Source: Brevundimonas sp. (GTDB taxonomy: Bacteria > Pseudomonadota > Alphaproteobacteria > Caulobacterales > Caulobacteraceae). From it: DNA of 46,864 nt. Position 1 is the stretch's first letter. Every line of letters begins with the position of its first letter. The position numbers were made by a program, and so were the translations under genes. Below, piece by piece: positions 1 to 7,904 of the stretch. The stretch spans positions 1 through 46,864 of the forward strand of contig SCVB01000036.1 of the NCBI GenBank assembly GCA_004296955.1, given 5' to 3'. The notes below the pieces were generated by a model. It did not search any database and was not told where the DNA came from. It saw only the letters and a list, made by a program, of their open reading frames with translations.

Positions 1-836
1 TCGGCCCGATGGTGCGGATCGAGATGGCGCCCGACCCCGCCCGGCCCTGGGCGCTGGCGGATGCGAACCAGCTTGAGCTGGCGATCCTGAACCTGTCGAT
101 CAATGCGCGCGACGCCATGGCGGACGGCGGCGTGCTGACGATCGCGACGGGGCAACGGGCGGCCGAAGGCGACGATCTGGCGGCCGGCGACTACGCCGTG
201 GTCAGCGTTCAGGACACCGGCTCGGGCATTCCGCCGCACCTGGTGGCCAAGGTGTTCGACCCCTTCTTCACCACCAAGCCGATCGGCAAGGGCACCGGCC
301 TCGGCCTGAGCCAGGTGTATGGCATCGCGCAGCAGTCCGGCGGCACGGTGCGGCTGGCCAGCGTCGAGGGGCAGGGGTCGACCGTCGAAATCTGGCTGCC
401 CGCAGCGGCGCCGGCGGTCACGGCACCCGAGGACGTCTTCAGGGTCGAGGCCGATGCCGAGGGCCCGCACCAGCGCATCCTCGTGGTCGACGACGACGAG
501 GCGGTGCGGCGGTTCATCGTCGAATGTCTGCAGACCCTCGGCTACAGCGTCGAGGCGGCCGCGGACGGCGAGTCGGGCCTGCGGGCGTTGCGGGAGGCGA
601 GACCCGACCTGCTGATCGTGGACTACGCCATGCCCGGGATGACGGGGGTCGAGGTGGTTCGGCAGGCCCGGCTCGTCGCGCCGGACGTGCCGATCCTGCT
701 CGCGACCGGCTATGCGGACATGGAGGCGGTCGACCGGGTGATGCCGATGGACAGCGTCCTGCGCAAACCCTTCCGCCTCGCTGAGCTCGGCGTCGCGGTC
801 AGGAAGGCGCTGGCTCCGGCCGCGGCCGTGGCCTGA
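1..836 (+). CDS. Hybrid sensor histidine kinase, C-terminal part (5' truncated by window edge)
   Basis: The frame is open from the first base and ends in TGA at 834-836, so only the C-terminal portion is present. Numbering from the ATG at 9, residues about 15-132 are a HATPase_c domain: the N box contains NLSINARDAM, followed by DTGSGIP, DPFFTTK and GKGTGLGL. A receiver domain follows at about 155-268, with acidic residues at 161-163, a phospho-acceptor Asp205 in VDYAMPG and a Lys in LRKPF. Histidine-kinase output with a fused receiver is therefore certain. The sensor part and the phospho-accepting His lie upstream. The domain order resembles CckA, but a complete cckA sits at 19490-21544, so this is a paralogue. 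Its signal and targets cannot be read here. It converges on the isomerase gene with a 3-base gap. Confidence 0.93.
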   Translation, partial: GPMVRIEMAPDPARPWALADANQLELAILNLSINARDAMADGGVLTIATGQRAAEGDDLAAGDYAVVSVQDTGSGIPPHLVAKVFDPFFTTKPIGKGTGLGLSQVYGIAQQSGGTVRLASVEGQGSTVEIWLPAAAPAVTAPEDVFRVEADAEGPHQRILVVDDDEAVRRFIVECLQTLGYSVEAAADGESGLRALREARPDLLIVDYAMPGMTGVEVVRQARLVAPDVPILLATGYADMEAVDRVMPMDSVLRKPFRLAELGVAVRKALAPAAAVA

Positions 837-839
837 CCG

Positions 840-1481
840 TCAGGTGCTGACGAGGCCCTTCACATAGTCGCGAATGGCTTCATCGGTGGCGTTGGCGAAG
901 AAATACTCCCGGAAGCGTTCGCCGGCGACGGCGGCCCTCAGCAGATCCCGGTCCACGGTCTTCAGGACGGTCAGCATGTCGTGGCAGGTGACGGCCTTGA
1001 GGTCCTTCAGGATGCCGCGGTTTCTGCGCATGATCTCGGCGCGTTCCCTGGGATAGCCCAGGCCGCGCTCGCCCTCGAACAGCTTGCGATAGACGTCCTG
1101 CAGGTTCAGCTCGGCCGCCCAGCCGAAGCCTTTGGCGTAGGGCATGGCGATGGCGTTGCCGTCGTTGATCTGGCCGAACAGGAAGGCGTCGGTCGGATCG
1201 ATGACCAGGCCGCAGAAGACGCCCGGCATGGCGTTGGCGGCCAGCATCGAGCCCATCCCGGTTCCGCATCCGGTGACCACGAAATCCGCCGCGCCGGAGT
1301 TGATCAGGAGGCCGGTCAGCAGGCCGTTCATCACATAGGTCAGCGACGCCTTATCCTCGGGCGTATACATGCCGTAGTGGAAGACCTGATGGCCCAGCGG
1401 CACGGCGACGGCGTTGAGAGCGGCGTGGACGATTTCGCTCTTGGCGGCCTGGCTGTTCTCGATGATGAGGGCGATTTTCAT
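840..1481 (-). CDS. RpiB/LacAB-family sugar isomerase, probable 4-deoxy-5-keto-uronate isomerase (DhuI-like)
   Basis: The 213-aa protein is of the RpiB/LacA/LacB type. The N-terminus is the typical MKIALIIEN strand and turn, and the family signature CGTGMG holds Cys72. It is longer than RpiB (about 150 aa), with a C-terminal extension rich in charged residues. It lies divergent to kduD. In some bacteria an RpiB-type isomerase (DhuI) replaces the cupin KduI in converting 4-deoxy-L-threo-5-hexosulose uronate to 3-deoxy-D-glycero-2,5-hexodiulosonate, the substrate of the dehydrogenase encoded next door. I infer that role from family and context; a pentose-phosphate isomerase function is the alternative. 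It shares a 119-bp promoter region and one operator-like site with kduD. Confidence 0.75.
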   Translation of the reverse strand: MKIALIIENSQAAKSEIVHAALNAVAVPLGHQVFHYGMYTPEDKASLTYVMNGLLTGLLINSGAADFVVTGCGTGMGSMLAANAMPGVFCGLVIDPTDAFLFGQINDGNAIAMPYAKGFGWAAELNLQDVYRKLFEGERGLGYPRERAEIMRRNRGILKDLKAVTCHDMLTVLKTVDRDLLRAAVAGERFREYFFANATDEAIRDYVKGLVST

Positions 1482-1540
1482 GGACGTTTCTCAGGGATTG
1501 ATGATGAGGCGGACCGCCGGCCATCGTTTGCATAAGCTTA

Positions 1541-1554
1541 TGACACCGGTTACC
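1541..1554 (-). promoter_or_regulatory. Operator-like site between dhuI-like gene and kduD
   Basis: Read on the minus strand the site is GGTAACCGGTGTCA. Its last ten bases, ACCGGTGTCA, are identical to those of the two sites upstream of the TonB-dependent receptor. It is centred on CCGG, as LacI-family operators with a central CG are. It lies 47 bases before the kduD start and 60 before the isomerase start, so it could control both. The left half is degenerate. Confidence 0.6.
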
Positions 1555-1600
1555 TATCCGCACAATCCGCGCCCGACCTCCACAAAACAGGCAAGCTGAA

Positions 1601-2359
1601 ATGAGCGTCTCTTTCGACCTGACGGGCAAGACGGCCATGGTCACCGGCGCCAACACCGGCCTGGGCCAGGCGATCGCCCTGGGCCTCGCTCACGCCGGCG
1701 CCGACATCATCGCCGTCGGCCGGTCGGCTCCGACCGGGACTGCGGCCATGGTGGCGGAGACGGGGCGGGCCCTGCACGCCATCCCGGCCGACCTTTCGAC
1801 CGTCGCCCCGATTGCCGAGGTAGTGGCGCAGGCCGTGGCCGCTGTCGGCGCCATCGACATCCTGGTCAACAATGCGGGCATCATCCGTCGCGCCGACAGC
1901 CTCGACTTCAGCGAGGAAGACTGGGACGCGGTGATCGACACCAATCTGAAGTCCGCCTTTTTCCTCAGCCAGGCCGTGGCCCGGACCTGGGCGGAGGCGA
2001 AGCGCGGCGGCAAGATCATCAACATCTGTTCGATGCTGAGCTTCCAGGGCGGCATCCGTGTGCCGTCCTATACCGCCTCCAAGAGCGGACTGGCCGGGCT
2101 GACGCGGCTGCTGGCCTGCGAATGGGCCTCGAAGGGGATCAACGTCAACGCCATCGCCCCGGGCTATTTCGCCACCAACAACACCGAGGCCCTGCGCGCC
2201 GACGAGACCCGCAACCGCGACATCCTCGCGCGGATTCCCGCGGGCCGCTGGGGCGATCCGTCCGACATCAGCGGCGCGGCGGTGTTTCTGGCCTCTGACG
2301 CGGCGGCCTATGTCCACGGCACCGTCCTGGCCGTCGACGGCGGCTGGCTGGCGCGCTGA
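1601..2359 (+). CDS. kduD: 2-dehydro-3-deoxy-D-gluconate 5-dehydrogenase (short-chain dehydrogenase)
   Basis: The 252-aa protein is a classical short-chain dehydrogenase. The cofactor motif TGANTGLG is at 15-22 and NNAG at 90-93. The catalytic set is Ser144 (in NICSMLS) with Tyr157 and Lys161 in YTASK. The segments GIIRR after NNAG and the C-terminal VDGGWLAR are typical of KduD, which reduces 2,5-diketo-3-deoxygluconate to 2-keto-3-deoxygluconate with NAD(P)H. The divergent isomerase would supply its substrate, and the downstream TonB receptor would supply oligo-uronides, so a pectin- or alginate-type uronate pathway fits. KdgK and KdgA, needed for the next steps, are not in the window. A related gluconate 5-dehydrogenase is the main alternative. 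Confidence 0.85.
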   Translation: MSVSFDLTGKTAMVTGANTGLGQAIALGLAHAGADIIAVGRSAPTGTAAMVAETGRALHAIPADLSTVAPIAEVVAQAVAAVGAIDILVNNAGIIRRADSLDFSEEDWDAVIDTNLKSAFFLSQAVARTWAEAKRGGKIINICSMLSFQGGIRVPSYTASKSGLAGLTRLLACEWASKGINVNAIAPGYFATNNTEALRADETRNRDILARIPAGRWGDPSDISGAAVFLASDAAAYVHGTVLAVDGGWLAR

Positions 2360-2501
2360 GGGAGCCGACCTGCGGGCCGGCCGGCCTCCGCGCCGCAGTG
2401 TGGTTCGGGCGACACGCGAAACGCGGTTACTGCAGCGCTTACGGCAGGGCGAGGAAGAAGCGGGGTTGCGAAACCGGCGAGCATCGGGTTAGGCTCTGTT
2501 T

Positions 2502-2515
2502 TGCTACCGGTGTCA
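2502..2515 (+). promoter_or_regulatory. Upstream operator copy for TonB receptor
   Basis: The sequence TGCTACCGGTGTCA differs from the perfect palindrome at 2536-2549 in two bases of the left half. Its centre is 34 bases upstream of that copy, about three helical turns, so two repressor dimers could bind on the same face of the DNA. Confidence 0.65.
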
Positions 2516-2535
2516 GAAGTCATTCCATCTGGAGA

Positions 2536-2549
2536 TGACACCGGTGTCA
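2536..2549 (+). promoter_or_regulatory. Perfect palindromic operator TGACACCGGTGTCA
   Basis: This is a 14-bp perfect palindrome with central CCGG, in the 5' region of the TonB-dependent receptor and about 85 bases before its likely start. The form is that expected of a LacI-family repressor operator. The same half-site occurs between the isomerase gene and kduD, which suggests one local regulon. No LacI-family gene lies in the window. Confidence 0.72.
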
Positions 2550-2633
2550 AACGGAGCGGCCAACGGCGCCGGACCGCAAAAACAGATAGACCGGGGTCAC
2601 TCCGGCGTCCTGTATGCCCATGGGAGGGAGCAT

Positions 2634-5405
2634 ATGTTGCAAGCCATTCAGCCGGGGATGACCCGCGCTCTTCGTCGTCGTTTGTTCGCCGGCGCGTCCG
2701 GTCTGGCCGTCGCCCTTTCGCTCGGAGCCGGAGCCGCCGCGGCCCAGACGCCGCAGGAAGCCCCCGCCCAGGAAGCCGCCGAGATCGACGAGATCATCGT
2801 CACCGGATTCCGTGGCAGCCTGGCCCAGGCCTTGAACGTCAAGCGTCGCGAAGCCGGCGCCGTCGATGTCATCATGGCCGAGGACATCGCTGACTTCCCC
2901 GACCAGAACCTGGCCGAGTCGATCCAGCGGATCCCGGGGGTGGCCATCACCCGCGACGCCGGCGAGGGGCGCAATATCTCGGTCCGGGGTCTGGGGCCGG
3001 ACTTCACCCGCATCCGCATCAACGGCATGGAGGCCCTGGGCACGACCGGCGGCACCGACAGTTCGGGCGGCACCAACCGGGGCCGGGGCTTCGACTTCAA
3101 CGTCTTCGCCTCCGACCTCTTCAACCGCATCACGGTGCGCAAGACCGCTTCGGCCGACACCGAGGAGGGCTCGCTGGGCGCGACGGTCGATCTGGAGGTC
3201 GCCCGGCCATTTGACTATCCGGGGTTCACCTTCGCGGCCTCGGGCCAGATGGGCTGGAACGACCTCGCCCAGAACTATGACCCTCGCGCCGCCTTCCTGA
3301 TTTCCAACACCTGGGCGGACGGGACATTCGGCGCCCTGCTGTCGGTGGCCTATTCCAGCCGCGAGGCGCTCGAGGAGGGCCACAGCACGGTTCGCTGGCA
3401 GGGCGGAAACGTCGGAACCGGGCCCGGGGCCGTCAACGCCTTCACCCCGCGCCTGCCGCGCTACGGCATTCTCGAGCACGACCAGGAACGCCTCGGCGTC
3501 ACGGCCGCCCTGCAGTGGCGGCCGAGCGACCGGACGGAAGTCAGTCTGGACCTGCTCTACGCCGACTTCAGCGCGACCCGGTTCGAGCATTTCCTGCAGG
3601 CGCCCGACTTCAGCGCCGGCGGCGCCGGCGGCCGTGCGGGGATCGTCGTGCTCGACTCCGAAGTCGATGCGAACGGCACCATGGTCTACGGCCTGTTCGA
3701 CAACGTCGACGTCCGGTCGGAGTCACGCTTCGACCAGCTGTCGACCGAGTTCACCCAGCTGACCCTGAATGTGACGCACGAATTCTCGGACCGGCTGCGG
3801 ATGACCGGCTTCCTCGGCTCCTCTACATCGGAACATGACAACCCGATCCAGACCACGCTGTTGTTCGACCACGCAAACTCGGACGGCTACAGCTACGACT
3901 ATCGCAGCAACCCCAACCTGCCGATGATCAGCTACGGGTTCGACGTCGAGGACCCGGCCAACTGGACGCTCAGCCAGATCCGGTTGCGGCCGCAGACGGC
4001 TGACAACACCTATGAGACCGCCCAGCTCAACGGCGAGTGGGACATCTCCGACAGCGTCACCCTGAGCGGCGGGCTGTTCGTCAAGTCCTACAGTTTCGAG
4101 ACCACCGAACTGCGGCGCGATCCGGCGTCGTGCGGCCTGGCCCCCACGGGCAACGCCGAGGGCTGCATCCCCGCCGGCGTCGCGGGTACGCCCCTGTCGT
4201 CCTTCAGCCGCCTCGTGGGCCTCGCGGACCAGTGGGACATCCCCACCGGCTCGACCCTGACCTGGTTGATCCCCGACTATCACGCCGCCGACGCCCTGTT
4301 CGATTTCGGCAGCTTCCCGATGAGCTTCATCCCGTCGCGCGGCAACAACCGCTCGGTGGAGGAGGACAGCCAGGGCGCTTACATCCAGGCCGCGTTCGAC
4401 ACCCTGCTGGGCGAGATGCCCGTGCGCGGCAACGTCGGCCTGCGCTACATCGAGACCGACCAGTCCTCGACCGGATATACGCTGTCCGCCGGCGCCCCGG
4501 TCTTCACCGAGGCGAGCCGGAGCTACGACGACCTGCTGCCGTCCATGAACCTGGTGATCGAGCCGATACAGGACCTGCTGATCCGCTTCGGGGCGGCCAA
4601 GGTCATGACGCGGCCGGGCCTCGGGTCGCTGACGCCCGGCGGCACCGTTTCGGTGTCGGGCAACAACCGGACGGTCAGTTCGGGCAACCCGCTGCTCGAT
4701 CCCACCCGGGCGACGACCTATGACCTGGCGCTGGAGTGGTATTTCGCTCCGGACTCGATCCTGTCGCTGGCCCTGTTCCGCAAAGAGATCAGCAGCTTCG
4801 TCGCCAATGACTCGGTGACCCAGCCGTTCACCGGCAACTCGCTGGGACTGCCGGACAGCGTCGCCATCGCGGCCTGCGGCGCCGTCGCCGGCTGTTCGCC
4901 CACGGCCGACTGGGTGTTCAACCAGCCGGTCAACACCGACGGCGGCGACCTGGACGGGTTCGAGATCAGCTACCAGCAGCCCCTGACCTTCCTGCCGGGG
5001 TTCCTGAGCAATCTCGGCCTGCTGGCGAACTACACCTACGTCGACTCGCAGATCGAATATCCCAACGGGACCACCAACACCCTGACCAATCTGTCGAAGC
5101 GGGCCTACAACGCCACCCTCTACTATGAGGACGACCGCTTCAGCGCCCGGGTCTCCGGCACCTATCGCGACGGCTATCTGACCCAGGTGCCCGGCCGCAA
5201 CGGAAACGCCATCGAGGGCGTGGTGGACACGTTCAACGTCGACGCCTCCGCCTCCTACAACGTCAACGACCAGCTTTCGCTGACGCTCGAGGGCATCAAT
5301 CTGACGGACGAGGTGCCCACCCAGTATGTGGGCATCTACAACCTGGTCTCGGTGCATCATCACACGGGCCGGCAGTTCTTCGCCGGCTTCCGCTACCGCT
5401 TCTGA
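2634..5405 (+). CDS. TonB-dependent receptor, Xanthomonas/Caulobacter carbohydrate type
   Basis: The ATG at 2634 is preceded by GGGAGGGAG at a good distance. An in-frame ATG at 2535 overlaps the palindromic operator and is rejected. The 923-aa product begins with a signal peptide (RRRLFAGASG, then a hydrophobic stretch ending AAAAQ). A TonB-box/plug start IDEIIVTGFRGSL follows, then plug motifs NLAESIQRIPGVAI and ISVRGLGPDFTRIRING. The protein ends in an outer-membrane barrel terminus, GFRYRF. This is the subfamily that carries sugars and oligosaccharides across the outer membrane with TonB-ExbBD energy. Shared operators with kduD and the isomerase suggest an oligo-uronide substrate, which is inference. 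A strong terminator follows the stop codon. Confidence 0.93.
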   Translation: MLQAIQPGMTRALRRRLFAGASGLAVALSLGAGAAAAQTPQEAPAQEAAEIDEIIVTGFRGSLAQALNVKRREAGAVDVIMAEDIADFPDQNLAESIQRIPGVAITRDAGEGRNISVRGLGPDFTRIRINGMEALGTTGGTDSSGGTNRGRGFDFNVFASDLFNRITVRKTASADTEEGSLGATVDLEVARPFDYPGFTFAASGQMGWNDLAQNYDPRAAFLISNTWADGTFGALLSVAYSSREALEEGHSTVRWQGGNVGTGPGAVNAFTPRLPRYGILEHDQERLGVTAALQWRPSDRTEVSLDLLYADFSATRFEHFLQAPDFSAGGAGGRAGIVVLDSEVDANGTMVYGLFDNVDVRSESRFDQLSTEFTQLTLNVTHEFSDRLRMTGFLGSSTSEHDNPIQTTLLFDHANSDGYSYDYRSNPNLPMISYGFDVEDPANWTLSQIRLRPQTADNTYETAQLNGEWDISDSVTLSGGLFVKSYSFETTELRRDPASCGLAPTGNAEGCIPAGVAGTPLSSFSRLVGLADQWDIPTGSTLTWLIPDYHAADALFDFGSFPMSFIPSRGNNRSVEEDSQGAYIQAAFDTLLGEMPVRGNVGLRYIETDQSSTGYTLSAGAPVFTEASRSYDDLLPSMNLVIEPIQDLLIRFGAAKVMTRPGLGSLTPGGTVSVSGNNRTVSSGNPLLDPTRATTYDLALEWYFAPDSILSLALFRKEISSFVANDSVTQPFTGNSLGLPDSVAIAACGAVAGCSPTADWVFNQPVNTDGGDLDGFEISYQQPLTFLPGFLSNLGLLANYTYVDSQIEYPNGTTNTLTNLSKRAYNATLYYEDDRFSARVSGTYRDGYLTQVPGRNGNAIEGVVDTFNVDASASYNVNDQLSLTLEGINLTDEVPTQYVGIYNLVSVHHHTGRQFFAGFRYRF

Positions 5406-5415
5406 TCTCTCCTGA

Positions 5416-6702
5416 TCAGCGCCTCGACGCCGCCGGCTCGCAGGGGCCGGCGGCGTTTTCCTTTGGACAGCGGCCGGCCTCCGCCAGATCGACCAGATCC
5501 GCCCAGACGCTCTCCGCCGTCGGGGTCCGCCCCGCGCCCCGGCCGCGCGCCGTGAACACCCGACCGTCTCCGGTGGTGACTCTGAGCGCATTCCATTCGT
5601 CGGCCAGGTCGGCGAACAGGGGATCGTCGTCGACCGCGCGAAGGGCGATTCCGGCCTCGCCGCTGTGCACGTCCAGCCGCGCCAGCTGCCGCACCCGGCC
5701 GTCCGGCAGAACGCCGTCGCGGGCAAGCGCCTCGCGCGACACGCTACCCACGACCAGCCGGCCGCCCAGCGCCTCGTGGCTGAGGATGGCCAGTTTGGCT
5801 GCCGCGTCCAGACCGGTCAGGTCGGCGGTCGGGTCGGCCTCGGCGAAGCCGGCCTCGCGCGCGGCGGCCAGGGCGTCGTCGAACGACCGGCCCTCGGCGA
5901 GCCGGTTGAGGATGAAGTTGCAGGTGCCGTTGAGCACGGCCTCGATCCGCACCACCGCGCCATGGGTCCGCGCCCGCCGCACCGTCTCGACCAGGGGGGC
6001 GCCGCCGCCGACGCTGGCGGAATAGAGCAGCCGCGCGCCGGCCGCCCTCGCCAGGGCGGTCAGAGCCGGAAGGTCTGCGCCGACGGCCTGTTTGTTGGCG
6101 CTGACCACATCCACGCCGCGGGTCAGCGCCGCCCGGATCAGGGCCAGACCGGTCGAGGCGTCGGAGATCGCCTCGACGAGGACATCCGGCTCGCGCGCCA
6201 GCAGGGCGGCCGGGTCGGATACGGCCAGGCCGGCGGGGATGGCCGGCTCGCGCGCCTTGTCCGGATCGCGCACCAGCACCCCGACGACCTCGAACCGGAC
6301 GTCGGCCAGCAGGCGCGGCAGGACGCCGCCGCCCACCACGCCGCAGCCGGCGAGGGCGATGCGCAGGACCCGCGCGGGCCCTGACCGCAGCCGGCCGTGC
6401 ACGGTCTCAGGTCCTGGCACGATGGTGACGCCGGGCCGCAGCACCGCCTCGCCGGGCGGGGGCGGGACGGCGGCGACGCCGATGGCGTCCAGGGCCGCGG
6501 CGAGGCGGACGCCGGCGCGGGGGTGGCCGCAGGCGACAGCGACGACCCGTCGCCCGCGCCGCACCTCGCGATAGACGGCGGAGGCCGCCTCGACGGGGTC
6601 GGCGCCGTCCAGCTGAAGCAGGGCGACCGGTTCGTCCGGGTACGGAATTGTCGTCCCTTCCGTGGTCGCCGGGACGGGATGGGGCAGGGGCAGGGCGGTC
6701 AT
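5416..6702 (-). CDS. hom: Homoserine dehydrogenase without ACT domain, with unusual N-terminal extension
   Basis: The 428-aa protein oxidises or reduces at the L-aspartate semialdehyde/homoserine step. The NAD(P) motif GCGVVGGG is at 119-126. Lys204 lies in SANK, and the substrate-domain motifs NGTCNFILNRL and GLDAAAKLAILSH follow. The catalytic core therefore starts only at about residue 112. The first 110 residues have no standard role in the family; the stretch from residue 26 (VALLQLDG, then RRGRRVVAVACG) faintly resembles the start of an aspartokinase. After the catalytic domain only a short Pro/Ala-rich tail remains, so the C-terminal ACT domain that gives threonine feedback is absent. 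The start at 6702 follows metB by 11 bases, which makes it the last gene of the SAM-controlled operon. It supplies homoserine to MetX. Confidence 0.88.
   Translation of the reverse strand: MTALPLPHPVPATTEGTTIPYPDEPVALLQLDGADPVEAASAVYREVRRGRRVVAVACGHPRAGVRLAAALDAIGVAAVPPPPGEAVLRPGVTIVPGPETVHGRLRSGPARVLRIALAGCGVVGGGVLPRLLADVRFEVVGVLVRDPDKAREPAIPAGLAVSDPAALLAREPDVLVEAISDASTGLALIRAALTRGVDVVSANKQAVGADLPALTALARAAGARLLYSASVGGGAPLVETVRRARTHGAVVRIEAVLNGTCNFILNRLAEGRSFDDALAAAREAGFAEADPTADLTGLDAAAKLAILSHEALGGRLVVGSVSREALARDGVLPDGRVRQLARLDVHSGEAGIALRAVDDDPLFADLADEWNALRVTTGDGRVFTARGRGAGRTPTAESVWADLVDLAEAGRCPKENAAGPCEPAASRR
5428..5464 (+). terminator. Rho-independent terminator of the TonB receptor gene
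   Basis: A perfect 10-bp stem, CGCCGCCGGC with GCCGGCGGCG, encloses an 8-base loop and is followed by TTTTCCTTT. It lies 23 bases after the receptor's stop codon. On the other strand it encodes residues near the C-terminus of the homoserine dehydrogenase, so the two functions share the same DNA. Confidence 0.85.
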
Positions 6703-6713
6703 GGCTGTCCCTC

Positions 6714-7904
6714 TCACGCGGCTTCGGCGGCGAGCGGCGCCGCGAGCGGGACGAGGGCGAGGGCCGTGGACAGGTCGGCCAACAGGTCCTCGGGATGCTC
6801 GAGACCGATCGACAGGCGCAGCAGGCCGTCGGTGATGCCGGCCGTGATCCGCGCCTCCGGCGTCATGGCCGCGTGGGTCATCAGGGCGGGGTGGGCGACC
6901 AGACTTTCGACGCCGCCGAGAGACTCGGCGAGGGTGAAGACCGCAAGCCCGTCCACGAAGGCGCGGACGGCCGCGAGGTTGTGCAGTTCGAAACTGAGCA
7001 TGGCGCCGAAACCGGCCTGCTGCCGCGCCGCGATGGCATGGCCGGGATGGGACGCCAGGCCCGGATAGTGGACCACCCGGACGGCGGGATGGTCGGCCAG
7101 CCATTCGGCCACCCGATGAGCCGTGGCCTGCTGCCGCTCGATGCGCGCGAACAGGGTGCGGACGCCGCGCAGGGTCAGGTAGGCGTCGAACGGCGAGCCA
7201 GTGACGCCCAGACAGTTGGCCCACCAGGTTAGCTGTTGCAGATCGGCCGGGTCCTTCGCCACCACGCAGCCGCCGACGACGTCGGAGTGGCCGTTGATGT
7301 ATTTGGTGGTCGAATGGATCACCAGATCGGCGCCGAGGGCGATCGGCTGCTGCAGCGCCGGCGACAGGAAGGTGTTGTCCACCGCCGCCTTGCACCCGAC
7401 GGCGTGGGCCCGGGCGCAGATGTCGGCGACGTCCACCACCCGCATCAGCGGGTTGGACGGCGTCTCGATCAGGATCAGTTTCGGCTTCAGGGCGAAGGCC
7501 GCGTCGAGGGCGGCGCCGTCATTCTGGTCGACGAACCGCACGTCGAAATGACCGCGCTTCGCCCGGGCGCACAGAAGCCGGTGGGTGCCGCCGTAGAGGT
7601 CGTGCGGGGCGATCAGCAGGTCGCCGGGCTCGAGTGAAAACAGGGCCAGATCGACCGCCGCCATGCCGGTGGCGGTGACCACCGCGCCGCAGCCGCCTTC
7701 GAGTTTGGCGAGGGTTTCGCCGAGCACATCACGGGTCGGATTGCCCGACCGGGTGTAGTCGTAGCGCCGTTTTCCATCGAGGCCGTCGAAGCTGAAGTTC
7801 GACGACAGATAGAGCGGCGGCATCACTGCGCCGTGCGCCGGGTCGCTGTTCACGCCATGACGCGCGGCGGTCGTACAGGGGTGGGCTTCGGCGGGGGCGG
7901 TCAT
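6714..7904 (-). CDS. metB: Cystathionine gamma-synthase / O-acylhomoserine sulfhydrylase-type PLP enzyme
   Basis: The 396-aa enzyme is of the Cys/Met-metabolism PLP family. YDYTRSGNPTRD at about 48-59 and ETPSNPL at 147-153 are family signatures, and Lys201 in HSTTKYINGHSD is the PLP-binding lysine. It should replace the acyl group of O-acylhomoserine by cysteine, giving cystathionine, or by sulfide, giving homocysteine. Sequence reading alone does not separate MetB from MetZ. The start ATG overlaps the metX stop codon in ATGA, so the two are translationally coupled. The operon order metX-metB-hom and the upstream SAM-I riboswitch fix its role in methionine synthesis. Confidence 0.88.
   Translation of the reverse strand: MTAPAEAHPCTTAARHGVNSDPAHGAVMPPLYLSSNFSFDGLDGKRRYDYTRSGNPTRDVLGETLAKLEGGCGAVVTATGMAAVDLALFSLEPGDLLIAPHDLYGGTHRLLCARAKRGHFDVRFVDQNDGAALDAAFALKPKLILIETPSNPLMRVVDVADICARAHAVGCKAAVDNTFLSPALQQPIALGADLVIHSTTKYINGHSDVVGGCVVAKDPADLQQLTWWANCLGVTGSPFDAYLTLRGVRTLFARIERQQATAHRVAEWLADHPAVRVVHYPGLASHPGHAIAARQQAGFGAMLSFELHNLAAVRAFVDGLAVFTLAESLGGVESLVAHPALMTHAAMTPEARITAGITDGLLRLSIGLEHPEDLLADLSTALALVPLAAPLAAEAA

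Noticed and set aside
3723-5726. A 667-codon open frame antisense to the TonB receptor
   Set aside because: Low-complexity translation, no ribosome site, and the receptor frame is clearly the real one.
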